Shown: one piece after another, positions 6,680 to 14,433 of the stretch | Position numbering within the stretch: the stretch's first letter is position 1 | Layout of the letters: each line of letters opens with the position of its first letter | From: Sphingomonas immobilis | Lineage (GTDB): Bacteria > Pseudomonadota > Alphaproteobacteria > Sphingomonadales > Sphingomonadaceae | Assembly: GCF_030580995.1 (NCBI RefSeq) | Contig: NZ_JAUQSZ010000016.1 | Coordinates: forward strand, 48,008-112,007 | DNA length: 64,000 nucleotides | Reading direction: 5' to 3' | Notes under the pieces: model-generated | The model's database searches: none | What the model was told of the DNA's origin: nothing | What the model saw: only the letters and a program-made list of their open reading frames with translations | Program-made: the position numbers and the translations under genes

Positions 6680-9346
6680 ATGACCTTCTCCTCGACCAAC
6701 TTCGTCAACATCGGCGAGCGCACCAACGTCACCGGATCGGCACGCTTCAAGAAGCTGGTCATGGCGGGCGACTATCCCGCCGCGATCGAGGTGGCGCGGC
6801 AGCAGGTGGAATCGGGCGCGCAGGTACTCGACGTCAACATGGACGAGGGCCTGCTCGACGCGCACGAGGCGATGACGACCTTCCTCAAGCTCATCCAGGC
6901 CGAGCCCGACATCGCGCGCATCCCGGTGATGGTCGATTCCTCCAAGTGGGACGTGATCGAGGCCGGGCTGAAATGCGTCTCCGGCAAGCCGATCGTCAAT
7001 TCGATCAGCATGAAGGAGGGCGAGGAGAAGTTTCTCAAGGAGGCCCGCCGCTGCATGGCCTACGGCGCGGCCGTCGTCGTCATGGCGTTCGACGAGGTCG
7101 GGCAGGCCGATACGCAGCAGCGCAAGATCGAGATCTGCGAGCGCGCCTATAACGTATTGATGACGATCGGCTTCCCGCCTGAGGATATCATCTTCGATGC
7201 CAACGTGTTCGCGGTCGCGACGGGGATCGAGGAGCATAACAATTACGGCGTCGATTTCATCGAGGCGGTGAAGGAGATCAAGGCGCGCTGCCCGCATGTC
7301 CATTTCTCGGGCGGTCTCTCCAACCTCAGCTTCAGCTTCCGCGGCAACGAGCCGGTGCGGCGCGCAATGCACTCGGTGTTCCTCTATTATGCCATCCCCG
7401 CCGGGCTCGACATGGCGATCGTCAACGCCGGCCAGCTCGACATCTACGACGATATCGATCCCGAACTGCGCGAGGCGTGCGAGGACGTCATCCTCAACAA
7501 GCCCGCCCGCAATCCCGACGAAACGCCGACCGAACGTCTGATCGCCATCGCCGAGCGCTTCCGCGGCACCGACGCCGCACAGGAAAAGGCCGCCGAGGAA
7601 TGGCGCGGCTGGCCGGTCACGAAGCGGCTCGAACACGCCCTCGTCAAGGGCATCGATATGTACGTCGTCGATGACACCGAGGAATGCCGCCAGCAATTCG
7701 CGCGGCCGATCGAGGTGATCGAGGGTCCGCTGATGGACGGCATGAACGTCGTCGGCGACCTGTTCGGCAGCGGCAAGATGTTCCTGCCGCAAGTCGTCAA
7801 GTCGGCGCGCGTGATGAAGAAGGCGGTCGCCCACCTCCTCCCCTTCATCGAGGCGGCGAAGGAGCCCGGCGCGCGCGGCAAGGGCAAGATTATCATGGCC
7901 ACCGTCAAGGGCGACGTTCACGATATCGGCAAGAACATCGTCGGCGTCGTGCTTCAGTGCAACGGCTTCGACGTGGTCGACATGGGCGTGATGGTGCCGT
8001 GGTCGGACATCCTCAAGGCGGCCAACGAGAACGACGCCGACATGATCGGCCTCTCCGGCCTCATCACCCCGTCGCTCGACGAGATGGTGACCGTCGCCGA
8101 GGAGATGAAGCGCGCCGGCATGACGATGCCGCTGCTGATCGGCGGCGCCACCACCTCCAAGGTCCACACCGCGCTGCGCATCGCACCCGCCTATGACGGC
8201 CCCGTCGTCCACGTTCTCGACGCCAGCCGCGCGGTCGGCGTCGCCTCTACTTTGGTCAGCGACACGATCCGCGACGAGTTCGTCCAGAAGACCGCCGACG
8301 ATTACGAGGCGGTCCGCGTCGCGCGCGCCAACAAGGGCAACAACGATCTGCTCCCGCTGGCGAAGGCGCGCGCCAATCCCTTCCCCGTCGACATGGCACT
8401 CAAGCCACCCGCCCCCGCCAAGCCCGGCCTGCACGTCTTTCGCGACTGGGATCTGAACGATCTGCGCGAGGTGATCGACTGGACGCCTTTCTTCCGGGCG
8501 TGGGAACTGGCAGGCAATTATCCCGCCATCCTGACCGATCCGGTCGTCGGCGAAAGCGCCTCCTCGCTGTTCGCCGATGCACAGAAGATGCTCGACCGCA
8601 TCATCGCGGAGAAGTGGCTGACGGCGCGCGGCGTCGCCGGGCTGTGGGTCTGCACGCGCCACGACGACGACGTGATCGTCGATACCAAGGGCGATTTCAA
8701 TTCGGATGAGCTGATCGGGCTCGACATGCTCAACCTCGTCGACGGCACCGACGTGTTCCGCCTGCCCTTCCTCCGCCAGCAGATCGCCAAGCGCGAGGGC
8801 CGGGCGAATATGTGCCTCGCCGATTTCATCGACACCAAGGGCGACTGGATCGGCGGGTTCGCCGTCTCGATCCACGGCATCGAGCCGCATCTGGCGAAGT
8901 TCAAGGCGGCGATCGACGATTATTCGGACATCCTGCTGAAGGCTCTCGCCGACCGACTCGCCGAAGCCTTCGCCGAACGCCTCCACCAGCACGTCCGTCA
9001 GGAGCTGTGGGGTTATGCCCCCGACGAGCAGCTCACCAACGAGGCGCTGATCCGCGAGCAATATCGCGGCATCCGCCCCGCCCCCGGCTATCCGGCCTGC
9101 CCGGAACACAGCCTGAAGACGATGTTGTTCAAGATGCTCGACGCGCATCACAACACCGGCGCGACCCTGACCGAGAGTTTCGCGATGCTGCCGACCGCCG
9201 CCGTCTCGGGCTTCTACTTCGGCCATCCGCAAAGCGAATATTTCGGCGTCGCCCGCATCGGCGAGGATCAGGTGGTCGATTATGCCGCACGGCGCGGCAT
9301 CGACATGGATACTGCCAAGCGCTGGCTCCGCCCCAACCTCGACTGA
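6680..9346 (+). CDS. metH: Methionine synthase, folate/cobalamin/reactivation half (split MetH)
   Basis: 888 aa. Modules in order: pterin-binding barrel (~1-280; NIGERTNVTGS near the N-terminus), cobalamin cap and B12-binding domain (~320-560), and the AdoMet-dependent activation domain (~590-880; GYPACPEH is its signature). The lower axial ligand of cobalamin is visible in GDVHDIGKN: Asp412, His414, Gly417. It transfers the methyl of methyl-THF through cobalamin to homocysteine bound on the partner encoded just upstream. All known catalytic modules are accounted for between the two genes, so the split is functional and not a broken gene. Confidence 0.95.
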   Translation: MTFSSTNFVNIGERTNVTGSARFKKLVMAGDYPAAIEVARQQVESGAQVLDVNMDEGLLDAHEAMTTFLKLIQAEPDIARIPVMVDSSKWDVIEAGLKCVSGKPIVNSISMKEGEEKFLKEARRCMAYGAAVVVMAFDEVGQADTQQRKIEICERAYNVLMTIGFPPEDIIFDANVFAVATGIEEHNNYGVDFIEAVKEIKARCPHVHFSGGLSNLSFSFRGNEPVRRAMHSVFLYYAIPAGLDMAIVNAGQLDIYDDIDPELREACEDVILNKPARNPDETPTERLIAIAERFRGTDAAQEKAAEEWRGWPVTKRLEHALVKGIDMYVVDDTEECRQQFARPIEVIEGPLMDGMNVVGDLFGSGKMFLPQVVKSARVMKKAVAHLLPFIEAAKEPGARGKGKIIMATVKGDVHDIGKNIVGVVLQCNGFDVVDMGVMVPWSDILKAANENDADMIGLSGLITPSLDEMVTVAEEMKRAGMTMPLLIGGATTSKVHTALRIAPAYDGPVVHVLDASRAVGVASTLVSDTIRDEFVQKTADDYEAVRVARANKGNNDLLPLAKARANPFPVDMALKPPAPAKPGLHVFRDWDLNDLREVIDWTPFFRAWELAGNYPAILTDPVVGESASSLFADAQKMLDRIIAEKWLTARGVAGLWVCTRHDDDVIVDTKGDFNSDELIGLDMLNLVDGTDVFRLPFLRQQIAKREGRANMCLADFIDTKGDWIGGFAVSIHGIEPHLAKFKAAIDDYSDILLKALADRLAEAFAERLHQHVRQELWGYAPDEQLTNEALIREQYRGIRPAPGYPACPEHSLKTMLFKMLDAHHNTGATLTESFAMLPTAAVSGFYFGHPQSEYFGVARIGEDQVVDYAARRGIDMDTAKRWLRPNLD

Positions 9347-9402
9347 CCCTGATCCATGTCAAAACGACATTGTTAACCGTTCCGCGGTAGCAACGTTTCG
9401 TC

Positions 9403-10560
9403 ATGGAGAGCCCATTCCCCCTAGAGCTGGCAGCGACGCACCGTGCGCTCGGGGCAGGCGGGGTCGATACGGGAATCTTCGAATCGGACTGGCGCGGAGC
9501 GGATGTCGCGCCCGAAGCCCCGGCGCCCGCGCCTGAAAAGCGCGAGCGGACAATCCGCCTCTACAAGACCGCCAAGAAGGGCACCCCCGCCGAGGAACGC
9601 CGCCGCGCGGCGGAAATCGTTGCCGCCGCCCGCACCAAGGTGATCGGCGCGTTCGAAGATCTGCGCGAGGGCAAGACCCTCAAGATGGACGGCCTCACCC
9701 CGCTGGTCGAGGCGATCGCCGCCTCGGTGATCCGCGACCCTTCCGCCATTCCCGCCGTCACCCGGCTGAAGGCGCGCCACGAATATACCTATCTCCATTC
9801 GATCGCGGTGTGCGGCCTGATGGTCTGCCTCGCGCACGAACTCGATCTCGACGAGGCCTTGATCCACGAGATTGGCGTCGCCGGCCTGCTGCACGATATC
9901 GGCAAGGCGCGCGTCCCCAACCTGCTGCTCGACAAGCCCGGCCCGCTGACGCCCGAGGAATTCGCGGTGGTGCGCACGCACACCGTGCGCGGGCACGAAC
10001 TGCTCCGTCATGCGGGCATCAAGTCTGAAATCATTCTCGACGTCTGCCGCCATCATCACGAGCGGATCGACGGGCGCGGATACCCCTATGCCATCTCCGG
10101 CGACGCGCTCAGCCTGTATGCGCGGATGGGTGCGGTGTGCGACGTGTTCGACGCCGTCACCTCGGCACGCTCGTACAAGAAGAGCTGGACGCAGGGCGAG
10201 GCGATCGCGTGGATGCGCGATACGGAGGGGCAGTTCGATCGCCGCGTGCTCGCCGCCTTCACCCGCATGATCGGGCCCTTGTCGGAAGGCACGCTGGTGC
10301 GCCTCGCCAGCGAACGCCTCGGCCTGATCGTCGCGCTCGATCCCGCCGATCCGGTCGACCGCGCCGCCGTTCCGCGACTCGGCGTCGTCGTGTTCCACTG
10401 CGCAGCATCGAACCGCCCGCTGCCGCTCAGCATCTCCGACGGCGTGACCGATGCGATCGTCAGCGCCGAGTTGCCGAGCTTCTGGCGATTCGAAAACTGG
10501 GGTGCCACCAAGGCAAGCATCTTCGCTTTTCTGGAAGAGCGCCGGGCCGCCGCTGCCTAG
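9403..10560 (+). CDS. HD-GYP domain protein (probable c-di-GMP phosphodiesterase)
   Basis: 385 aa. An N-terminal region (~1-120) resembles the DUF3391 segment found before many HD-GYP domains. The HD-GYP domain follows: HEYTYLHSIAV, LLHDIGKARVP, RTHTVRGHELL, HHHERIDGRGYP (the GYP motif intact) and the trailing AVCDVFDAVTSARSYK. All metal-binding His/Asp positions seem present, so c-di-GMP hydrolysis to GMP is likely. No receiver or membrane segment is present, so it is probably cytoplasmic and controlled through the N-terminal region. It follows metH by 56 nt; a functional link is not evident. Confidence 0.88.
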   Translation: MESPFPLELAATHRALGAGGVDTGIFESDWRGADVAPEAPAPAPEKRERTIRLYKTAKKGTPAEERRRAAEIVAAARTKVIGAFEDLREGKTLKMDGLTPLVEAIAASVIRDPSAIPAVTRLKARHEYTYLHSIAVCGLMVCLAHELDLDEALIHEIGVAGLLHDIGKARVPNLLLDKPGPLTPEEFAVVRTHTVRGHELLRHAGIKSEIILDVCRHHHERIDGRGYPYAISGDALSLYARMGAVCDVFDAVTSARSYKKSWTQGEAIAWMRDTEGQFDRRVLAAFTRMIGPLSEGTLVRLASERLGLIVALDPADPVDRAAVPRLGVVVFHCAASNRPLPLSISDGVTDAIVSAELPSFWRFENWGATKASIFAFLEERRAAAA

Positions 10561-10577
10561 GCTGTACTTGGACAGCC
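10560..10577 (+). terminator. Possible weak terminator after the HD-GYP gene
   Basis: GGCTGT and ACAGCC form a 6-bp stem with a 6-nt loop (10560-10577) overlapping the stop codon, followed by an AT-rich tail (ATAATATTTTA). The T-run is interrupted, so strength is doubtful. Confidence 0.35.
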
Positions 10578-10678
10578 ATAATATTTTACATGACATTTAC
10601 ACTGCAGGTGTGGATAGGGCCGGTTGACGACGTCTCTGCAACGTGACGTATCAGAATGATTCCGGGGGGAATTACAGA

Positions 10679-10744
10679 ATGCCCGTTCCCTTGGCCGCCG
10701 TGACGGCCGTGTATTCGCGTATCTTGAGACTGTTGGCCGTATGA
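10679..10744 (+). CDS. Leader ORF (21 codons) translationally coupled to the mlaA-type gene
   Basis: ATG at 10679 follows a strong GGGGGA ribosome-binding site at a good distance and runs 21 codons to a TGA that overlaps the ATG of the downstream gene (ATGA at 10741-10744). The peptide begins MPVPLAAVTAVYS and is hydrophobic with two Arg. The downstream ATG has no ribosome-binding site of its own, so its translation probably depends on this leader. It may be a regulatory leader peptide, or a former N-terminus lost by frameshift. TTGACG at 10624 lies upstream as a possible promoter element. Confidence 0.5.
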   Translation: MPVPLAAVTAVYSRILRLLAV

Positions 10745-11796
10745 GCACGACGACCTTTGCCCTGACGCTCGCGCTCAGCGGAGTGCCGGCGAATCACGAC
10801 CGCAACGTGCCGGTGATGGAAGGCCTCGCCCCCGCCGTCAGCGCACCCGATGCTGCGGGCGCGTCGCTTGCAGCACCCGCAGCGCTGGTCGCCGCCGCCC
10901 CGCCGCAGGAAAGCCCGCAGGACAGCGCGCCGCCCGATTCCGACGCGCCCGACATCGTCGTGCGCGGGCATCAGGGCGATCCGCTCGCGGCGTTCAACAC
11001 CAAGATGTTCGAATTCACGATGAAGGTGGATGCCATCGCGCTGCGGCCGGTGGCGATGGCCTATTCGCGCATCGTGCCGCAACCGATCTCGAACGGCATC
11101 CGCAACGGGCTCAACAACCTGCAGAGCCCGACGATCTTCGTGAACTTCATGCTGCAGCACCGGATCGGCAAGGCGGCGCACACGCTCGCGCGATTCGTCA
11201 TCAACTCGACGATCGGCATCGGCGGCCTGTTCGACATAGCCAGCAAGAAGCCGTTCCGCCTGCGCCGCTACCAGAACGGGTTCGCCGACACGTTCGGCTA
11301 TTACGGCGTGAAGCCCGGCGTGTACCTATTCCTGCCGGTGGTCGGCCCGACGACGCTGCGCGATCTCGTCGGCACCACGCTCGATCGTTTCGCGCTGCCG
11401 CTCGCGATCGGCAAGCCGTTCAACAAGCCTTATTATGTCCTGCCGGTCGGCGTGTTCCGCACGCTCGACAACCGCGCGCAGTTCGACGAGCGGCTGCAGG
11501 CGCTCTACCAGGGCTCCGATCCGTATGCGAAGCGCCGCGAGGATTATTTCCGGGACCGCGAGGCGCAGATCAACAGCCTGCACAGCCGCGCCTGGCAGAT
11601 CCGCCACGGCCTGACGCCGAGCCAGCCCTATGCGGCGACGCCGCTGTCGCCGCAGGCTCCGGGCCCGCAGGGAACGCCACCGCCGCAGGCCAAGCCGATC
11701 TCCTCGATCACGCAGCCCGCGCCGCGCGTGATGATGGTCGCCAATGTCCCCGCGCCGCCCGCATGGCGGCCGCTGAAACTGTCCGCCGCCCGCTAA
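10741..11796 (+). CDS. mlaA: MlaA/VacJ family protein, outer-membrane lipid asymmetry
   Basis: 351 aa. Residues ~75-290 match MlaA (VacJ), which removes misplaced phospholipids from the outer leaflet and passes them to MlaC: FNTKMFEFTMKVD, VNFMLQHRIGKAAHTLARFVINSTIGIGGLFD, and GYYGVKPGVYLFLPVVGPTTLRD. Odd points: there is no lipobox cysteine near the N-terminus, although MlaA is normally a lipoprotein; an Ala/Pro-rich linker precedes the domain; and the C-terminal ~60 residues are Pro/Gln-rich. The start sits in ATGA with the stop of a 21-codon leader. The other mla genes are not in this window. Confidence 0.85.
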   Translation: MSTTTFALTLALSGVPANHDRNVPVMEGLAPAVSAPDAAGASLAAPAALVAAAPPQESPQDSAPPDSDAPDIVVRGHQGDPLAAFNTKMFEFTMKVDAIALRPVAMAYSRIVPQPISNGIRNGLNNLQSPTIFVNFMLQHRIGKAAHTLARFVINSTIGIGGLFDIASKKPFRLRRYQNGFADTFGYYGVKPGVYLFLPVVGPTTLRDLVGTTLDRFALPLAIGKPFNKPYYVLPVGVFRTLDNRAQFDERLQALYQGSDPYAKRREDYFRDREAQINSLHSRAWQIRHGLTPSQPYAATPLSPQAPGPQGTPPPQAKPISSITQPAPRVMMVANVPAPPAWRPLKLSAAR

Positions 11797-11883
11797 GGCG
11801 CGAGGAGGGGTTAACCCTCAATTCGCCTTCACAAGCGGCCGCCACCCGCGCATTCGCCTCCTGCTTACAGGAGCTTGCCCGAT

Positions 11884-12819
11884 ATGCGCCGTCTGCTTTC
11901 CATCGCCTTGCTCGCTCTTGCCGCGCCCGTCGCGGCGCAATCGGGGGGCGGGCCCTTCACCGTGCAGGAAACCGGCCAGAGCTTCGGCACACTGCAGGAT
12001 GCGCTGATGTCGATCCGCGGGCAGGACGCGACGATCCTGATCGCGCCCGGCACCTACCGCCAATGCGCCATCCAGCAGGCCGGACATATCGTCTTCAAGC
12101 CGTCGGGCGCGCCGGGCAGCGTGATCTTCGAAGGCACGGCGTGCGAGGACAAGGCGGTGCTCGTGCTGCGCGGCAAGGCATCGACCGTCGACGGCCTCAT
12201 CTTCCGCGGCATCCGCGTCGGCGACGGCAATGGTGCCGGCGTGCGCATCGAGACCGGCGACCTGACGGTCAGGAACTCGATGTTCCTCGACAGCCAGGAA
12301 GGCATCCTCGGCGGCGCGGGGGAGGCGATGCGGATCGCCATCGATCACACCACCTTCTCCGGCCTCGGCCAGTGCGACGAGAGCCCGAGCTGCGCGCATT
12401 CGATCTACCTCGAGAGCAAGGGGCCCGTCACCGTCACCAACTCGCGCTTCGAACGCGGACGCGGCGGCCATTACATCAAGGTGCGCGGGCCTCGCGTCAG
12501 CATCGTCAGCAACAGCTTCGACGATACGGCGGGCACCAAGACCAACTACATGATCGACCTGCCCAACGGCGCGACCGGCACGATCCAGGGCAACACCTTC
12601 GTGCAGGGCCGCAACAAGGAGAACTGGACCGGCTTCGTCGTCGTCGCCGCGGAAGTGCGCGAGAACAGCGCGGCGGGCCTGCGCGTCGAGGGCAACACCG
12701 CCAGCCTCGCCCCTGGCGAGACGCGGAGCCCCGCCTTCGTCGCCGATTACAGCCACGAACGCCTCGCGATCGGCGCGAACAGCCTCGGCAAGGGCATCCG
12801 GCCTTTCGAAACGCGCTGA
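11884..12819 (+). CDS. Exported right-handed parallel beta-helix protein
   Basis: 311 aa. MRRLLSIALLALAAPVAAQ is a signal peptide with an A-x-A cleavage site. The mature part has the rhythm of a pectate-lyase-like beta-helix: ILIAPGTYRQC, GLIFRGIRV, LTVRNSMFLDSQEGILGG, VTVTNSRFERGRGGHYIKV, VSIVSNSFDD. No catalytic set of a known polysaccharide lyase or hydrolase was recognised. AGGAG at 11869 lies ~10 nt before ATG 11884, which decides the start over an in-frame TTG at 11875. The product is probably periplasmic; substrate unknown. Confidence 0.75.
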   Translation: MRRLLSIALLALAAPVAAQSGGGPFTVQETGQSFGTLQDALMSIRGQDATILIAPGTYRQCAIQQAGHIVFKPSGAPGSVIFEGTACEDKAVLVLRGKASTVDGLIFRGIRVGDGNGAGVRIETGDLTVRNSMFLDSQEGILGGAGEAMRIAIDHTTFSGLGQCDESPSCAHSIYLESKGPVTVTNSRFERGRGGHYIKVRGPRVSIVSNSFDDTAGTKTNYMIDLPNGATGTIQGNTFVQGRNKENWTGFVVVAAEVRENSAAGLRVEGNTASLAPGETRSPAFVADYSHERLAIGANSLGKGIRPFETR

Positions 12820-12827
12820 TTTTCGCC

Positions 12828-12855
12828 GGAACCGGTTGCGCCACCGCTGGTTAGC
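12828..12855 (+). promoter_or_regulatory. EcfG-type (general stress) promoter candidate before sodC
   Basis: GGAAC at 12828-12832, 17 nt, then GTTAGC from 12850. This fits the alphaproteobacterial general stress sigma consensus GGAAC-N16/17-(C)GTT apart from G in place of C before GTT. The ATG of sodC is 40 nt downstream. Four more copies of the same spacing occur in this window, each before a small envelope or stress gene. Confidence 0.6.
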
Positions 12856-12891
12856 GTCCAGCGTTGCGGCTGCGCAATCATAGGAGGCTCC

Positions 12892-13428
12892 ATGCGGATC
12901 GCGATCATCGGGACGGCGCTCGCCGCCACTCTGGCTCTGGGCGCGTGCAAGGAGGACGGCATGCAGACCGGCGCGCCGCTGGCAGAGGGCGCGCGCGCGA
13001 CCGCAATGCTGCGCACCGCCGACGGTGCCGACGTCGGCCGCGCGACCGCGACCGAGGTGGCGGGCGGCCTGCGCTTCACCATCGACGCGATGGGCATCGC
13101 CCCCGGCACCCACGGCGCACACGTCCATACCACCGGCAAATGCGACGGCCCCGATTTCGCCAGCGCCGGTGGCCACTGGAACCCGACGGGCATGATGCAC
13201 GGATCGATGAACCCCAAGGGCCCGCACGAGGGCGACATGCCCAACCTCGTCATCGGCGCGGACGGCAAGGGCACGATCGGCGTGACCATCCCCGGCGCGA
13301 CGATGGCCGGTCTGCTCGACGCCGACGGCTCCGCCCTCGTCATTCACGCCAAGCCCGACGATCTGATGACCGACCCGAGCGGCAACAGCGGCGGCCGCGT
13401 GGCGTGTGGAATCTTCGCGGCAAGCTAG
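12892..13428 (+). CDS. sodC: Superoxide dismutase [Cu-Zn], lipoprotein form
   Basis: 178 aa. Converts superoxide to O2 and H2O2 in the periplasm. The signal ends in LALGAC, a lipobox, so the enzyme is probably membrane-anchored. Metal ligands are visible: His-x-His in GAHVHTTGKC, the bridging His in GGHWNPTG, His and Asp in HEGDMPNL, His in ALVIHAKPDD; the disulfide partners are in GKC and VACG, and the electrostatic Arg is in GGRVACG. A good AGGAGG ribosome-binding site precedes the start. A GGAAC-N17-GTT element just upstream suggests general-stress control. Confidence 0.94.
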   Translation: MRIAIIGTALAATLALGACKEDGMQTGAPLAEGARATAMLRTADGADVGRATATEVAGGLRFTIDAMGIAPGTHGAHVHTTGKCDGPDFASAGGHWNPTGMMHGSMNPKGPHEGDMPNLVIGADGKGTIGVTIPGATMAGLLDADGSALVIHAKPDDLMTDPSGNSGGRVACGIFAAS

Positions 13429-13438
13429 CGATCATTTA

Positions 13439-13582
13439 CCCTCTCCCGCCTTCGCGGGAGAGGCTGCGTAGACTTGGGTCGCGTTCTTCACGCGGCCCTA
13501 GTCGGAGCCGGTGAGGGTCTTCTTTCGTCTCCGCATCGAAAAGAATACCCTCCCCTGCCCCTCCCGCGAAAGCGGGAGAGGA
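13439..13582. repeat. Family B-like inverted repeat between sodC and hisG
   Basis: Arms CTCTCCCGC...GCGGGAGAGG occur at both ends (13441-13462 and 13561-13582), each a self-contained hairpin, with ~95 nt of unrecognised sequence between, including the pieces ACCCTC and GAGGGT. Nothing gene-like was seen in 13429-13643 apart from this. Confidence 0.75.
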
Positions 13583-13643
13583 AATGGCCGTATCATCCCC
13601 TCTCCTTGCGCCGCCCCACACCGCCAAGTAAGGCCGCGCCAGC

Positions 13644-14306
13644 ATGAGCGATCCGATCATCATCGCCGTCCCCAAGGGGCGCATCCTCTCCGAAGCGGTG
13701 CCGCTGCTGAAGCGCGCCGGCATCGTGCCCGAGGCCGCGTTCAGCGACGAGGACAGCCGGGCGCTGCGCTTCGCGACCGAGACGCCGGGCATCGACCTGA
13801 TCCGCGTGCGCGCTTTCGACGTTGCGACCTTCGTGGCGCACGGCGCGGCGCAGCTCGGCATCGTGGGTTCGGACGTGCTCTCCGAATTCGACTATTCGGA
13901 GCTGTACGCGCCGGTCGATCTCGGCATCGGCCATTGCCGCCTCTCGGTCGCCGAGCCCGCGGCGCTCGCCGAGCGCGACGATCCGCGCGGCTGGAGCCAT
14001 GTCCGCATCGCCACCAAATATCCGCACGTGACGGCGGCGCATTTCGAGGCGCGCGGCGTGCAGGCCGAATGCGTGAAGCTCAACGGCGCGATGGAACTGG
14101 CGCCGCTGCTCGGCCTCGCCCCGCGCATCGTCGATCTGGTCTCCTCCGGCCGCACGCTGAAGGAGAACGGGCTGGTCGAGGTCGAGGTGATCGCGCAGGT
14201 CTCCTCCCGCCTCGTCGTCAACCGCGCCGCGTTCAAGACGCGGCCGGAGATCGTGCCGCTGGTCGAACGCTTCCGGCAGGCGGTGGCACAAGAGGTGGCG
14301 GCGTGA
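13644..14306 (+). CDS. hisG: ATP phosphoribosyltransferase, short form
   Basis: 220 aa. First step of histidine synthesis: ATP plus PRPP to phosphoribosyl-ATP. It is the short (HisG-S) form, which lacks the C-terminal regulatory domain and needs HisZ; no hisZ is in this window. Signatures: IAVPKGRILSEA, LGIVGSDVLSEFD, RIATKYPHVTAAHFE, and the PRPP-binding LVSSGRTLKENGL. ATG 13644. It is followed by hisD after a gap occupied by a family B repeat; the two are probably one transcript. Confidence 0.95.
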   Translation: MSDPIIIAVPKGRILSEAVPLLKRAGIVPEAAFSDEDSRALRFATETPGIDLIRVRAFDVATFVAHGAAQLGIVGSDVLSEFDYSELYAPVDLGIGHCRLSVAEPAALAERDDPRGWSHVRIATKYPHVTAAHFEARGVQAECVKLNGAMELAPLLGLAPRIVDLVSSGRTLKENGLVEVEVIAQVSSRLVVNRAAFKTRPEIVPLVERFRQAVAQEVAA

Positions 14307-14320
14307 ACGCCGTGGAAAAA

Positions 14321-14426
14321 GCCCCTCCCCTTCAGGGGAGGGGTTGGGGTGGGGCGTCTCAGTCTCGCCGAGATCAGCTTTTGCGGCACTGCCCCACCCC
14401 CAACCCCTCCCCTGAAGGGGAGGGGC
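14321..14426. repeat. Family B inverted repeat between hisG and hisD
   Basis: Left arm GCCCCTCCCCTTCAGGGGAG followed by GGGTTGGGGTGGGGC; the right arm is its reverse complement with small changes, ending GGGGAGGGGC at 14426. The two large arms bracket a ~35-nt loop. It occupies nearly the whole hisG-hisD gap. Near-identical copies are in thiL (18581) and between hslV and hslU (60580). Confidence 0.9.
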
Positions 14427-14433
14427 GCAAGTC

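Noticed and set aside
5504..9346. metH as one gene broken by a frameshift or insertion
   Set aside because: The halves have proper starts and stops with a clean domain boundary, and split MetH is the usual form in sphingomonads.
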